Assembly: GCA_002360455.1 (NCBI GenBank)
Contig: DEQQ01000090.1
Location: forward strand, 16,907 to 80,906
DNA: 64,000 nucleotides
Reading direction: 5' to 3'
Source of the DNA: Saprospiraceae bacterium UBA3362
GTDB lineage: Bacteria; Bacteroidota; Bacteroidia; Chitinophagales; Saprospiraceae
Shown here: positions 37,040-46,393 of the stretch, in pieces
How positions within the stretch are numbered: position 1 is the stretch's first letter
Layout: each line of letters starts with the position of its first letter
Position numbers and translations under genes: made by a program
Notes under the pieces: model-generated
The model's database searches: none
Seen by the model: only the letters and a program-made list of their open reading frames with translations
Told to the model about the DNA's origin: nothing

Positions 37040-38638
37040 CTATTTGATGTCAACTTTCTCCAATTTCAATAAATTGATTGGATTAGATGCAATATTTAAA
37101 ATACGCTTAGATGAAAACCAAGCAGATTGATCGTAAAATAAAAAGATCACCGGGGATTCAGAAATAATTATATTTTCCATTTTTTGAGCTATTTGCAAGC
37201 CTAACTTTTGGTCTGTCTCTCTAATTAACTCTTCATAAAGCCTGTCATATTCCGGATGACTAAATCTAGTATAATTTGGAGGAGCAGGATTTTTGCTATA
37301 AAATACCGTAAAAAAATTCTCCTCACTTGGATAATCGGCAACCCACGACGCTCTAAACAATGGAAGTTTGCCTTGCTTCATTTGTTCTCTCAAGCTGGAA
37401 GTTTCTTGTAACTCAATCTTTACATCAACACCCAGTTCTTGCCATTGCCTGGTAACAAATTGGATAACATCTGCATATTCTTTATTTGTATGAACTACAA
37501 TTTTTTGATCCAATTTTCCTGAAAAATATCCGGCCTCATTCAACAATCGCTTTGCTAATATGGGCTGATATGAATAGCCTTTTACTATAGCGGTATCACA
37601 TACGGGGAGCCCCCTTGCTGCAAATCCACAAATGGCCTCAGTCCCTACCGAATTTCTCAAAGTTGTTAGTAATTTTTTTCTATCAATAGCATAATTCAAA
37701 GCCTGCCTTACTTTCAATTTACGCAAACAATGATTTTCATGTAAGGAAGCCACATTAATTCCAATATACTCTGTGTTCAAATAATTTTGAGAAATCAACT
37801 GAAATTCATTTTTTCTATCCTCTCTCATTGCTCCCTCTTTAGTCAGCATCTGTGAAGAATAGGAGGACTGCAATCCTGAAAAAAAATCTATCTTCTTCTT
37901 AAGAAATTCCAAATACGCAACATTCTTATCTTCGATAAATGAAATCCTGATCCCATCCAATTTTGGAAGTTCTTTTTTAAAATAATGCTCATTTTTTTCT
38001 AAAAATAGACCCTGCCTGCCCAACCATTTTCTTAAACGAAACGCTCCTGTTCCGACAGGATGCTTGTAGAATGAATTTCCATAAAATTCTACAGCCTCAT
38101 GAGGAATAACACTGCAATATTGCATTGTCAGCAAGCCAAGCAATGGGGAAAAAGCCTGCTTTAAATGAATATAAAAAGTGCTGTCATCTTTTACTTCAAA
38201 GCCTCCAATACTATCCACCTTAGAGTCAAAAACCCATGACCCCGGTGCTTTTGTCTCAGGATTTATCAATCTCTCAAAACTATACTTCACATCCCAAGCT
38301 GTTAGTTTTCTCGTCATCAACGATCCGAAACAACTATCTCGTTGAAAAAAAACGTCCTGCCGTAAACTAAACTTATAATGCAATCCATCCTCAGAAACTT
38401 CCCAGGCTGTTGCAAGCTCAGGCTCAAATCGCATAGAGTCACCTAAATCTATCAATTGATTGAAAATATGATCAATGGCCCAAACATGGTTTATGCTTTT
38501 TGCAAATGCAGGGTCAAGAGATTGAATGACATTGGATTGATTATATCTGAATATTTTATATTGCCTATTGCTTTTATTAGGTTCGCATGCAACAAAACTC
38601 AACAGGAGGAATAAAAAATAAACTACATTAAAATTCAT
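37040..38638 (-). CDS. Oligopeptide/dipeptide ABC transporter substrate-binding lipoprotein
   Basis: The 532-residue protein belongs to the SBP_bac_5 (DppA/OppA) family. The signal peptide ends in a lipobox with Cys18 (LSFVAC). Family features include SLDPAFAKS, the LTAWDVKYSFERL motif, PVGTGAFRLRKW and the later VRQALNYAIDRKKLL. Such proteins capture peptides or similar ligands for an ABC importer, but no permease or ATPase genes lie nearby. It overlaps the upstream FMN-reductase gene by 11 bases, so the two are probably co-transcribed. Confidence 0.92.
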   Translation of the reverse strand: MNFNVVYFLFLLLSFVACEPNKSNRQYKIFRYNQSNVIQSLDPAFAKSINHVWAIDHIFNQLIDLGDSMRFEPELATAWEVSEDGLHYKFSLRQDVFFQRDSCFGSLMTRKLTAWDVKYSFERLINPETKAPGSWVFDSKVDSIGGFEVKDDSTFYIHLKQAFSPLLGLLTMQYCSVIPHEAVEFYGNSFYKHPVGTGAFRLRKWLGRQGLFLEKNEHYFKKELPKLDGIRISFIEDKNVAYLEFLKKKIDFFSGLQSSYSSQMLTKEGAMREDRKNEFQLISQNYLNTEYIGINVASLHENHCLRKLKVRQALNYAIDRKKLLTTLRNSVGTEAICGFAARGLPVCDTAIVKGYSYQPILAKRLLNEAGYFSGKLDQKIVVHTNKEYADVIQFVTRQWQELGVDVKIELQETSSLREQMKQGKLPLFRASWVADYPSEENFFTVFYSKNPAPPNYTRFSHPEYDRLYEELIRETDQKLGLQIAQKMENIIISESPVIFLFYDQSAWFSSKRILNIASNPINLLKLEKVDIK

Positions 38639-39164
38639 GAAATTCTTTCAAAGTATTCTTTAATCTCAAAACCCACTCAGCTTCATGGTTATAAGAAGAA
38701 AGTTGAGCAGAGCATTGGGGAAGGTAAAATGTTTTAGGGAATATAATACTTCCCATATATCTAAATATTGCAATCAAATGATCTATCCCTCTCATATTTC
38801 CGAACTGTCCGTCTGCCAATCCCACAAACAGTATTTTTTTACCAGCAAAAAGTTCATTCCGTTTGTGGATGCTAATAGCATCTATCCAAAGTTTAAATAT
38901 TCCTGAAAATGAGCCATTGTATTCGGGAACAACAAAAATAAAATATTGAGTTCGAATTAAGCTCTCACGAATTGGAATCAACTCCGGTATCAATTTTACT
39001 CTATCATAAATGGCTTCCTGAGAAAGAAATTGACTATGTTCATTCACAGAATATTCTTGATGGTCAATATTCAATTCATTACAAAGGGCAGAAACAATAC
39101 TGGATAATTTACTGCTATTGCTATTTGGCCTATTAGTTCCACAAATAATATAAAGCGAGTCCAT
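38628..39164 (-). CDS. NAD(P)H-dependent FMN reductase family protein
   Basis: The protein (178 residues from the ATG at 39164, chosen over 39173 because the first strand DSLYIICGTNRPNSNS starts there) has the flavodoxin-like fold of NADPH-dependent FMN reductases: phosphate loop GTNRPNSNSSK, VVPEYNGSFSGIFKLWIDA and GLADGQFGNMRGID. It would reduce FMN or quinones with NAD(P)H. Its gene overlaps the binding-lipoprotein gene, but a functional link is unclear. Confidence 0.85.
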   Translation of the reverse strand: MDSLYIICGTNRPNSNSSKLSSIVSALCNELNIDHQEYSVNEHSQFLSQEAIYDRVKLIPELIPIRESLIRTQYFIFVVPEYNGSFSGIFKLWIDAISIHKRNELFAGKKILFVGLADGQFGNMRGIDHLIAIFRYMGSIIFPKTFYLPQCSAQLSSYNHEAEWVLRLKNTLKEFHEF

Positions 39165-39288
39165 AATCCACAAACAGCATTTTATTTCCTTTGTTCAATA
39201 AGCTCTCGCATTGACTTATCTAAAAGAAATCAACTTCAAAAAGCAGCAAAAAAAACAAAATTAGTATTGCATTTTAATTTATTGGTCT

Positions 39289-39753
39289 TTAATATCCAAG
39301 ACCTATTTTCTTAAACACAAAATGCAACAGCCATGCCGGACCAATCAATAAGAATTGCAAATCCTTAAAAAAGCTTGGTTTTTTACCCTCTATGTGATGG
39401 CCAATAAATTGAAAAATCCACGCAACGATAAATACTGATATAAAAAACGCCGCCGAAGGCAAATTGAATATTTTGTTTTCAATTACAACATTTACCAATC
39501 TGAGGAGTATAATACAAATGACACAAAAACTAAGAAACATGGTTATTGAAAGCCTCAAGTAATAAAATAATGCCAAGAGCAATACTAAAGTTGCCCAATT
39601 GAAATAAGGAATACTTAAAGGAAATGGAATCAAACTTAGTAATCCAATCAGGCTAAACATTATTGCCGGAACAAAGATCCAATGGATTAACTTGTTTATT
39701 CCATTTTGATGACTTTCACCATATTCTTCAATCAACAAATCTATTCTTCGCAC
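39289..39753 (-). CDS. Mpo1-like (DUF962) membrane protein
   Basis: The 154-residue protein has four hydrophobic helices and the motifs of the DUF962/Mpo1 family: EEYGESHQNGINKLIHW at the start (His15, His24) and FIGHHIEGKKPSFFKD with a second His cluster, then LLIGPAWLLHFVFKK. Yeast Mpo1 is an iron-dependent dioxygenase that shortens 2-hydroxy fatty acids by alpha-oxidation. The conserved His residues are present, so activity is plausible. It is monocistronic. Confidence 0.88.
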   Translation of the reverse strand: MRRIDLLIEEYGESHQNGINKLIHWIFVPAIMFSLIGLLSLIPFPLSIPYFNWATLVLLLALFYYLRLSITMFLSFCVICIILLRLVNVVIENKIFNLPSAAFFISVFIVAWIFQFIGHHIEGKKPSFFKDLQFLLIGPAWLLHFVFKKIGLGY

Positions 39754-39777
39754 TCCTATTGCATTTCTTTATTGTAA

Positions 39778-42651
39778 TTATTCTTTGATTATCATCTGAT
39801 GTTGCATTAGGGTTCTATTGTGACAATATACTCTATAAATTCCTTTCACTAAGTGTTGAGCAGAAATATTGACAACTGAATTTTGAGGAATAACAGATTG
39901 CGACCACCATCTTTTCCCTTGCATATCAAATATCTCAACATTCACTTCCTCTTGTCCAAATTGATTGGACATTATGGTCAATTCTCCCGAAGTTGGATTT
40001 GGATAAACTATAAAATTTTGAGAAGTGGAATTTTGATCATCAGAAGATAATGGAACGCAAAGTACGGTTCCCTGCTCAATCAATTCACAGTTGAATGCGT
40101 CCCTTTGTACCACATCGTATTTTTCTAAATGATCTAATATATCACCGTTTTTATTCTTTGGATAAAACAGTCCACCGGCTTTACTTGAGCCTGTAACATT
40201 GAGAACGCCCTTTCCTGTATTACTTCCATCAGAGTTTTTAAGACAGGTAAACGAAACGGTAAGAGCTCCTTTAGAATACACACAAGAATCAAAGTTACAA
40301 TTTATTTTGCCTTCTATCTGAGCTGTACAACCTGCATCATCTTGAACAGCTACTACATAGGTTGTACCCTGGTCCAAGAATTGAGTTACAGGGGCTTGCT
40401 GAACTTGATAACTTCCTAAGTTACCAGTTACTATTGGTGTCAAACTGGCTTTCAACAATGAGTCTACACAATTCACTTGCACATCCACTTTTAAGTTTGA
40501 TTGTTTGCAATCAAAAGCAGGGCAATTCACCCGACCCTCTTCTATCACAAAACATGAATCTGTATCTATGATAATAATCTTATAATCATCGCCATGCTTC
40601 AATTGAGTCCCTTTTGGCGTTCCGTAAAAATAATAGGCTCCAGAGCCTCCAACACCTGAATAGTTTACTATGACTTGGCCGGTATTACGACCAATATTGT
40701 CTTTGACACATTCCATAGACAGACTAATATCCAAATTAGAATTGTTGCAATTTTTTGGAGAGGTACAGTTTACCTCTACTTTCTGAAAATCACGACATTT
40801 TTTTTCATCCTCAACAAAAACATCAAATTTTGAACCAGGCAAAAGAATAGCCTGATCATTCGGTCCATGATAGCTGTGCTTGCCATAACCCCCGGTCGAA
40901 CTGTAATTTAATTTTCCCAAAACCCCATGAACACATTCTAAGTCAACATTCAAGTTAATAGGAGAATAAGGACTAGCCTTAGAAGATTCATCTATTCTTA
41001 CACATATATTACCTTGACTATTTTGAATCAGATCATAATTTGCTGTAATCTGTAGGTAATAAGTTCTTCCTGCAGTAAGATCATTGATTTTGATGGGACC
41101 TTGACAAGGATCTGGGCTTGTTTGACATAAATATTCTATAAGAGCATTGCAAGTACCGTAATATAAAGTATAGTTATACATGAATCCGGCTTGGATATCC
41201 AAAGTTATACTCCTTTCCTGTGGTGAAACAAATGAAAACCATAAATCCGGACTTGACAAAACCTGACAACTCGGTCTTTTAGAAGATTTACTGGCGTTCG
41301 AAAAATTATACGAGGTACATTGCGAATTTAAAGCTATAGCTTGGGCTGTCGGACAATCTTCATTTGATGACGGATTTGCATTGACTTCTTGAACCTGTAC
41401 ACAAAGGCTGCCCTCAATGGTTGCAAAATAGCCGCTTACTTGTAAAATATACTCTTGTCCAATTTTAGGCGCAGACAAGATCATATTATTACCCGAATAT
41501 TCTACTTTCAACTCTTGTAAACCATTGCAATTACCTTGGTATAAAGTGAGTACTTCAGCAAAATTCGAATTGGATATAATCTTAAGATCTTTTGCAGACT
41601 GAGGGGTAAAACTGTACCACACCGTAGATCTTGATCTTTGATTTAATGTTGGACTAGGACCATCAGAATCTGCATACTCATTGGAGCCTGTTGTGCAAGT
41701 AGAATTAATTGTTAAATTAATCTTTTTTGAACACACATCGTTTAAAGGTGGCGCAGGTGCAACAGAAATGGTTTTGAGTTGGATGCAATGATAGCCCTGA
41801 TCTGACCCAAACTGCTCTTTAGATTTACTTATTTTAATAAAATAATTTGTTCCCTGTACAACATCAAAAGACTCTATCTCACCTCTGAATCCATGCTCAT
41901 CAAATCCTAAACATTTGTAAGGAAGCAAACCATTGCAATCTCCGGTATAAATGGAAGTAACATCGTTATAGTTTGCATTAAGTTCCAATTTTACTTTACC
42001 TGTAAAATTGGCTTTATACAAATAATAAATAGAACCCAGAGCATTTGCATTGCAAACATGTGGAGATACCGTAACTGCATCCGGAGGAACAGTACTCATT
42101 TGACAAGGCTGATCGACATCTAATGGGATCGCAGTTCCACAGGTATTGTGAATGGTATTAATTAAAATATCATCCACTACAATTTCTGCACCGTAATCAT
42201 TTCCAGTAACAGAATACTCAAAAGTTATTTTTGCATTGTTATATGGAGTATTGGGAATGTAACAAATGTGTTGACTAAATTCTTTAGACTCCGGTACAAA
42301 ATAAATAAGATTTTTATTTATTCTAATAAAAAAAGCATTGGTAACTTTTTTAATATATTTAACTTTAAAACTTAAATATAAATTTTCACGATATTTAAAC
42401 TCCGGCAGTTCGAACTTAAAGGCTCTTGTGTTAGTATTGCTTCGATCAGTTTGTTTATAGACTATTGCACAGTTTCCTTCTCTAAAAGGAAAAATATCTG
42501 TCGGTTCAACTTGAAACCCATAGGTTCCTACTGTTGTTACTAAACTTACAGCATTAGACGCATTACAATTTTGAAACTCTTCATAAACAAATTGTGCATT
42601 CATTAAGTGAATACTTAGAAAACTAAATAAAATGAATGAAGCTATTTTCAT
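39778..42651 (-). CDS. Large multi-domain secreted protein with T9SS type A sorting domain
   Basis: The 957-residue protein has a signal peptide (ending LMNAQ), an N-terminal beta-sandwich (about 20-180), three repeats of about 115-120 residues that each start with a Cys-containing segment and contain a Y/LY-GxCNxL motif (about 190-550, for example YTGDCNGLLPYKC, LYQGNCNGLQELK, YYGTCNALIEYLC), and then four shorter Cys-flanked modules resembling SprB repeats (about 560-870). The last 80 residues are a type A sorting domain (VYPNPTSGEL, GIYRVYC). It is an adhesin-like or structural surface protein; no catalytic motif is seen. Confidence 0.82.
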   Translation of the reverse strand: MKIASFILFSFLSIHLMNAQFVYEEFQNCNASNAVSLVTTVGTYGFQVEPTDIFPFREGNCAIVYKQTDRSNTNTRAFKFELPEFKYRENLYLSFKVKYIKKVTNAFFIRINKNLIYFVPESKEFSQHICYIPNTPYNNAKITFEYSVTGNDYGAEIVVDDILINTIHNTCGTAIPLDVDQPCQMSTVPPDAVTVSPHVCNANALGSIYYLYKANFTGKVKLELNANYNDVTSIYTGDCNGLLPYKCLGFDEHGFRGEIESFDVVQGTNYFIKISKSKEQFGSDQGYHCIQLKTISVAPAPPLNDVCSKKINLTINSTCTTGSNEYADSDGPSPTLNQRSRSTVWYSFTPQSAKDLKIISNSNFAEVLTLYQGNCNGLQELKVEYSGNNMILSAPKIGQEYILQVSGYFATIEGSLCVQVQEVNANPSSNEDCPTAQAIALNSQCTSYNFSNASKSSKRPSCQVLSSPDLWFSFVSPQERSITLDIQAGFMYNYTLYYGTCNALIEYLCQTSPDPCQGPIKINDLTAGRTYYLQITANYDLIQNSQGNICVRIDESSKASPYSPINLNVDLECVHGVLGKLNYSSTGGYGKHSYHGPNDQAILLPGSKFDVFVEDEKKCRDFQKVEVNCTSPKNCNNSNLDISLSMECVKDNIGRNTGQVIVNYSGVGGSGAYYFYGTPKGTQLKHGDDYKIIIIDTDSCFVIEEGRVNCPAFDCKQSNLKVDVQVNCVDSLLKASLTPIVTGNLGSYQVQQAPVTQFLDQGTTYVVAVQDDAGCTAQIEGKINCNFDSCVYSKGALTVSFTCLKNSDGSNTGKGVLNVTGSSKAGGLFYPKNKNGDILDHLEKYDVVQRDAFNCELIEQGTVLCVPLSSDDQNSTSQNFIVYPNPTSGELTIMSNQFGQEEVNVEIFDMQGKRWWSQSVIPQNSVVNISAQHLVKGIYRVYCHNRTLMQHQMIIKE

Positions 42652-42742
42652 TTGTAAATATTTTAAAATTTATAAAATTGCATTGCATAAGTTAAACTAA
42701 AGAACATGTATAGGGAAACTTATACTCTGCGGGATTTTTTGG

Positions 42743-44452
42743 TTAAATAATATTGAATTTTCTTGAATAGGTTTTTCCGCCAGAATTAACTTGATAAATA
42801 TACTCGCCTTTAGTCAGGTTCCACTTGACCGGATCAATCACAACGGTGTATGATCCTTTAGGAGTATATTGATCATGCAATTTGGCAAGCACTCTACCAT
42901 CAAGTGCTTTAATATACAACTCAACATCCGATCCTGAGATTTGTGAAAACTTGATATTAATATTTAATGGATTCAAGCTATCCGGATTATGGCCCAGCAA
43001 AACAGTATATGGATTTGTGCCAATATTTTCTATAGAATTGCATGAACTTGACTTGAACAGATCCAATCTTTTATAATTATTTCCCAAGACATAATCTGTG
43101 GCCTCTTCATTGACACACATATAATTTTGAAGTACACTGGCAAACACTGACCTAAAATCTGTTGGCTTTTGTTTTGCGTCTTCATAAAACACAAGAGTAC
43201 TGCCATTGATAAGTCCGGGATCATCCAAAACAATATGCTGTCCAAAAAAGCCTCCTTTCACTTGATCTCCAAACATCAATATTGGAGATAGATTTCCATG
43301 ATCTGTTCCATCACTACCGTTTTCACGAATAGTCCGCCCAAATTCTGAATAAGTCATTACCGTTACATTGGATTCAGCATTTTCGGTCTTGAGATCATTG
43401 AAAAAATAAGACACCGCTTCTGCTAATTCTTGCATTAACCTCGGGTGAATATTTCTCTGATTTTCGTGAGTATCAAAACCATTCATATCAAGCATGTAGA
43501 TCCGAGTTCCCAATCTTCCTCGAATCAATCTCGACACAATTCCCAATTCTCTTGCTATATTATTATAACCTTGATTATTTGGAGGAGTAAGAGATGCCTT
43601 TGTTTTATTGTATACCTGATAAATTTTTTCCGAATAGCGCAAAGAATTATTAGTAAGCTGTCGTAAAAAAGCAACTTCCTGATCTTTGGCACAATCTCCG
43701 AGATTTGAAGTATCATGAAAGGCTCCGCGTTGAGCAAACTGATAAAATTGATCTGCATTATAAAAAACAAGCTCCAACTGCTTTTGCTTGGGAGAGGTAA
43801 AAATAGCTTGATTGCTGTACCCTATTCTTAATGCAGGAGGAACAGAAGGAGAAGTCTGATCCAAGCTTGGCAGATCGTAGTTAAGATATCTTCCCATTAT
43901 TCCTGACTTGGCCGTCGGATCTGCATCAGATGTGCTGGCTGTAGCCCAGTTCCTATCAGAGGTAAAATGAGAATAATCTTGATTTGGATAACCAACATTG
44001 TGGATAATATTCATTTTGCCTTCTTTCCATAAGGGCATAATTGAATTCATCTGAGAAGGTAAAGCCCAATCTGTATCACCGAAACCTGTCAATAAGTGAT
44101 TGTCATTATAATCTGCTCCGTATTTTAAACTTATATCCGGTCTCAAATTTTTTCTATAAAAATCTCCACCAACTGACTCAGAATAAGGCACTACCATATT
44201 CAAACCATCATTTCCTCCAAACATTCTGATCAGTACCAATATATTATCATTTGCCATATTGGCTGCAGACAAAGTCTGTCTTGAAATTATTGGGCTCACC
44301 GGCAATCCTGACAATAACATTGTTCCAAGCCCTAAAATACTGCCTGTGGTAAGAAACTGTCTTCTATTCCATAATTCGTGTTCTTGATTATGTTCAAATC
44401 CTAAACGCTCATCGTACAAAGCTTTCGATTCGGAGAATATTTTTTTACTCAT
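42743..44452 (-). CDS. DUF1501 domain protein with T9SS sorting domain
   Basis: The 569-residue protein starts with a twin-arginine-like export signal (RRQFLTTGSILGLG, Arg30-Arg31) and then the DUF1501 core (about 70-470), with IRMFGGNDGLNMVVP, MPLWKEG, SHFTSDRNWATA and the signature MTYSEFGRTIREN plus GTDHGN. That core belongs to the alkaline-phosphatase-like superfamily, but a function is not established. A C-terminal domain (about 490-569) is T9SS-like (LKDGRVLAK-type; GEYIYQV). It lies 20 bases after a DUF1800 gene, the usual partner. Using both a Tat-like signal and a T9SS tail is notable. Confidence 0.9.
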   Translation of the reverse strand: MSKKIFSESKALYDERLGFEHNQEHELWNRRQFLTTGSILGLGTMLLSGLPVSPIISRQTLSAANMANDNILVLIRMFGGNDGLNMVVPYSESVGGDFYRKNLRPDISLKYGADYNDNHLLTGFGDTDWALPSQMNSIMPLWKEGKMNIIHNVGYPNQDYSHFTSDRNWATASTSDADPTAKSGIMGRYLNYDLPSLDQTSPSVPPALRIGYSNQAIFTSPKQKQLELVFYNADQFYQFAQRGAFHDTSNLGDCAKDQEVAFLRQLTNNSLRYSEKIYQVYNKTKASLTPPNNQGYNNIARELGIVSRLIRGRLGTRIYMLDMNGFDTHENQRNIHPRLMQELAEAVSYFFNDLKTENAESNVTVMTYSEFGRTIRENGSDGTDHGNLSPILMFGDQVKGGFFGQHIVLDDPGLINGSTLVFYEDAKQKPTDFRSVFASVLQNYMCVNEEATDYVLGNNYKRLDLFKSSSCNSIENIGTNPYTVLLGHNPDSLNPLNINIKFSQISGSDVELYIKALDGRVLAKLHDQYTPKGSYTVVIDPVKWNLTKGEYIYQVNSGGKTYSRKFNII

Positions 44453-44472
44453 CGTCTAATGATTTTAAAGGA

Positions 44473-46194
44473 TTAAATTAATTGGAATTCAGGCAATGTT
44501 GATAAAAATTGCATCAGGTTTAGACACTGATTCGGGACAGTGGAATAATCCAACGACCAAGTTCCATTGGTATAATAATTTGAAGGAATTCCGGCTTTAA
44601 AAATTCCTATTCCTTGTTCAATATATTCTTCATCCAAAGGAACTGCAAGATAATGTTCGATAAATTTACGAACAATATAGTCAGGGTCTGAAGAATTATT
44701 GCTGAGATCTTTTAACAAGGATCTGTATTTTTCTTTGGTTTCTGTCAATTGCAAATAATAAAAAAGTTGATCCGTATAATACTGCCATCTCAAAACCAAC
44801 GTATTTTCATTCAACCAAGATCTATACATTTGCCATCCTGCAACATTGGGTGGCGAAAACAATTGTTGTCCCAATTGAACATTTTGATTAAATACAGCTA
44901 TTAATGCTCGCAAACCTTTACTTTCTGTAGGAAGATCAAAGGCCTGGGTCACGGTATTTTCCTTTGGTATAAAGTAATCTTCATTCAATTTTAAGCCCAA
45001 ATTTCTATAATGTCCTATCATCATATCGAATGGACTTTTTATATTAAGGCCCATGCACTCTTCCGAGAAAAAGTGGTCACTGGTAAACAACTTAATTAAT
45101 ACATCTTGAATGCTCCACGATTTTTTAAATTCTTCTGCCAATCCTGTCAATATTTCTTCAGAAGGATATTGATAGAGATAAAATTTATATAATTTTCTAC
45201 ATATGAATTTGGCAATTTCATTCGGCCGTTGTCTAAAAATGATATCATGAACATCTCGATAATCTGAGTTTGCTGCAATTTTAGCCGCTGCTTCGGTAGA
45301 TGGATTTCTTCCGGAAATGGTTTCGCCCATGATAACTTTTTTTCCAAAATCATGGTAGTATTTTCCTCTGAAATAGTAATTGTCCAAAACATCAGGTCTT
45401 GTAAAGTCGGCCGTCTTCACCGGTTGATATTTGTTCACAATTTTGGTGCCGTCAGAATAGGCAAACACCATTCCCCAACCGGTAAGCGCCCGGGCAATTT
45501 CAACTATATCTTTCTCGGTGTAATTTCCGGGACCCATTGTAAATAACTCCAACAACTCTCGCGCATAATTATTATTTGGTACCGGGCCGCTTACATATCC
45601 ACTCAAATATATAAGCATCAATGGTGTCCTTCCAATATGAAATACAAAATCCTTGAAATTGCCTAAAGCGAAATAATGCAACATGTAATAGTATTGAAAA
45701 TTCCAGCTTAAGGTAGTGCCGTCAGGTACCGAAACAAAATGATTAGACCAAAAAAGGACTAACTTATGTCTTAATCCCTCACTTACCATACCATCCATCC
45801 ACATTTCATAAAGTTGTAGATGCTTGTTATAGTTATTCGTTGTGAATTGAAACCTATAGTCTCTATCTCTTTCCAGTGGAGGGTAATTTGGCGGCGGAGT
45901 ATAGTGGTAATTTGGAATGTCCATTTCTTTTGCTGGAAAAGAGTAGTCTGCTACTGCATTTTTGACTCCGGGCAAAGGATGACTTAAAGCTTTGGCGAAC
46001 AAATTTTTCACCAGGTCTGCCGGGTTGGCAACTTTCAAAGCAGCTTCTACAGCAGAAGCCGTCGCGCCACTGCATAGTTTATTGTATAAATGTCTGACTC
46101 TCTTCTCATTCCATGGCTTTTCAGGGCTTGGAACATAGGTTGCTAGAGTACCTTTTAAACAATTGTCTACAAGCATAACAAATTGGTTTTTCAA
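44473..46194 (-). CDS. DUF1800 domain protein
   Basis: The 573-residue protein has the DUF1800 hallmarks: RVRHLYNKLCSGAT at the start, LVLFWSNHFVS, NYARELLELFTMG, VEIARALTGWG, HDFGKKVIMG, FICRKLYKFYL and PPNVAGWQM. The family is almost always encoded with DUF1501 and its biochemical role is unknown. No N-terminal signal peptide is clear. It is the first gene of the two-gene operon; the divergent MBOAT gene begins 199 bases away. Confidence 0.9.
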   Translation of the reverse strand: MKNQFVMLVDNCLKGTLATYVPSPEKPWNEKRVRHLYNKLCSGATASAVEAALKVANPADLVKNLFAKALSHPLPGVKNAVADYSFPAKEMDIPNYHYTPPPNYPPLERDRDYRFQFTTNNYNKHLQLYEMWMDGMVSEGLRHKLVLFWSNHFVSVPDGTTLSWNFQYYYMLHYFALGNFKDFVFHIGRTPLMLIYLSGYVSGPVPNNNYARELLELFTMGPGNYTEKDIVEIARALTGWGMVFAYSDGTKIVNKYQPVKTADFTRPDVLDNYYFRGKYYHDFGKKVIMGETISGRNPSTEAAAKIAANSDYRDVHDIIFRQRPNEIAKFICRKLYKFYLYQYPSEEILTGLAEEFKKSWSIQDVLIKLFTSDHFFSEECMGLNIKSPFDMMIGHYRNLGLKLNEDYFIPKENTVTQAFDLPTESKGLRALIAVFNQNVQLGQQLFSPPNVAGWQMYRSWLNENTLVLRWQYYTDQLFYYLQLTETKEKYRSLLKDLSNNSSDPDYIVRKFIEHYLAVPLDEEYIEQGIGIFKAGIPSNYYTNGTWSLDYSTVPNQCLNLMQFLSTLPEFQLI

Positions 46195-46393
46195 ATTTCA
46201 ATGCCAAGTTACGAATATTCTATTATAAACATGAAATTTTTTAATCAATAATTTTGGAATATTAGCAATTATCAGTGTTTTCTTGTAAGTGGTCTTGCTC
46301 TTAATGAGGCTGTAAAAATTTAACTATAATGAAGAGAAACAGTCAAAATATGCCTATAAATGATAATAAATTGCTATTATTGTGTAAAAAACT

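Noticed and set aside
43999..44007. Perfect DnaA box TGTGGATAA
   Set aside because: It is a single copy inside the DUF1501 coding region, with no companion boxes, so it is likely chance.
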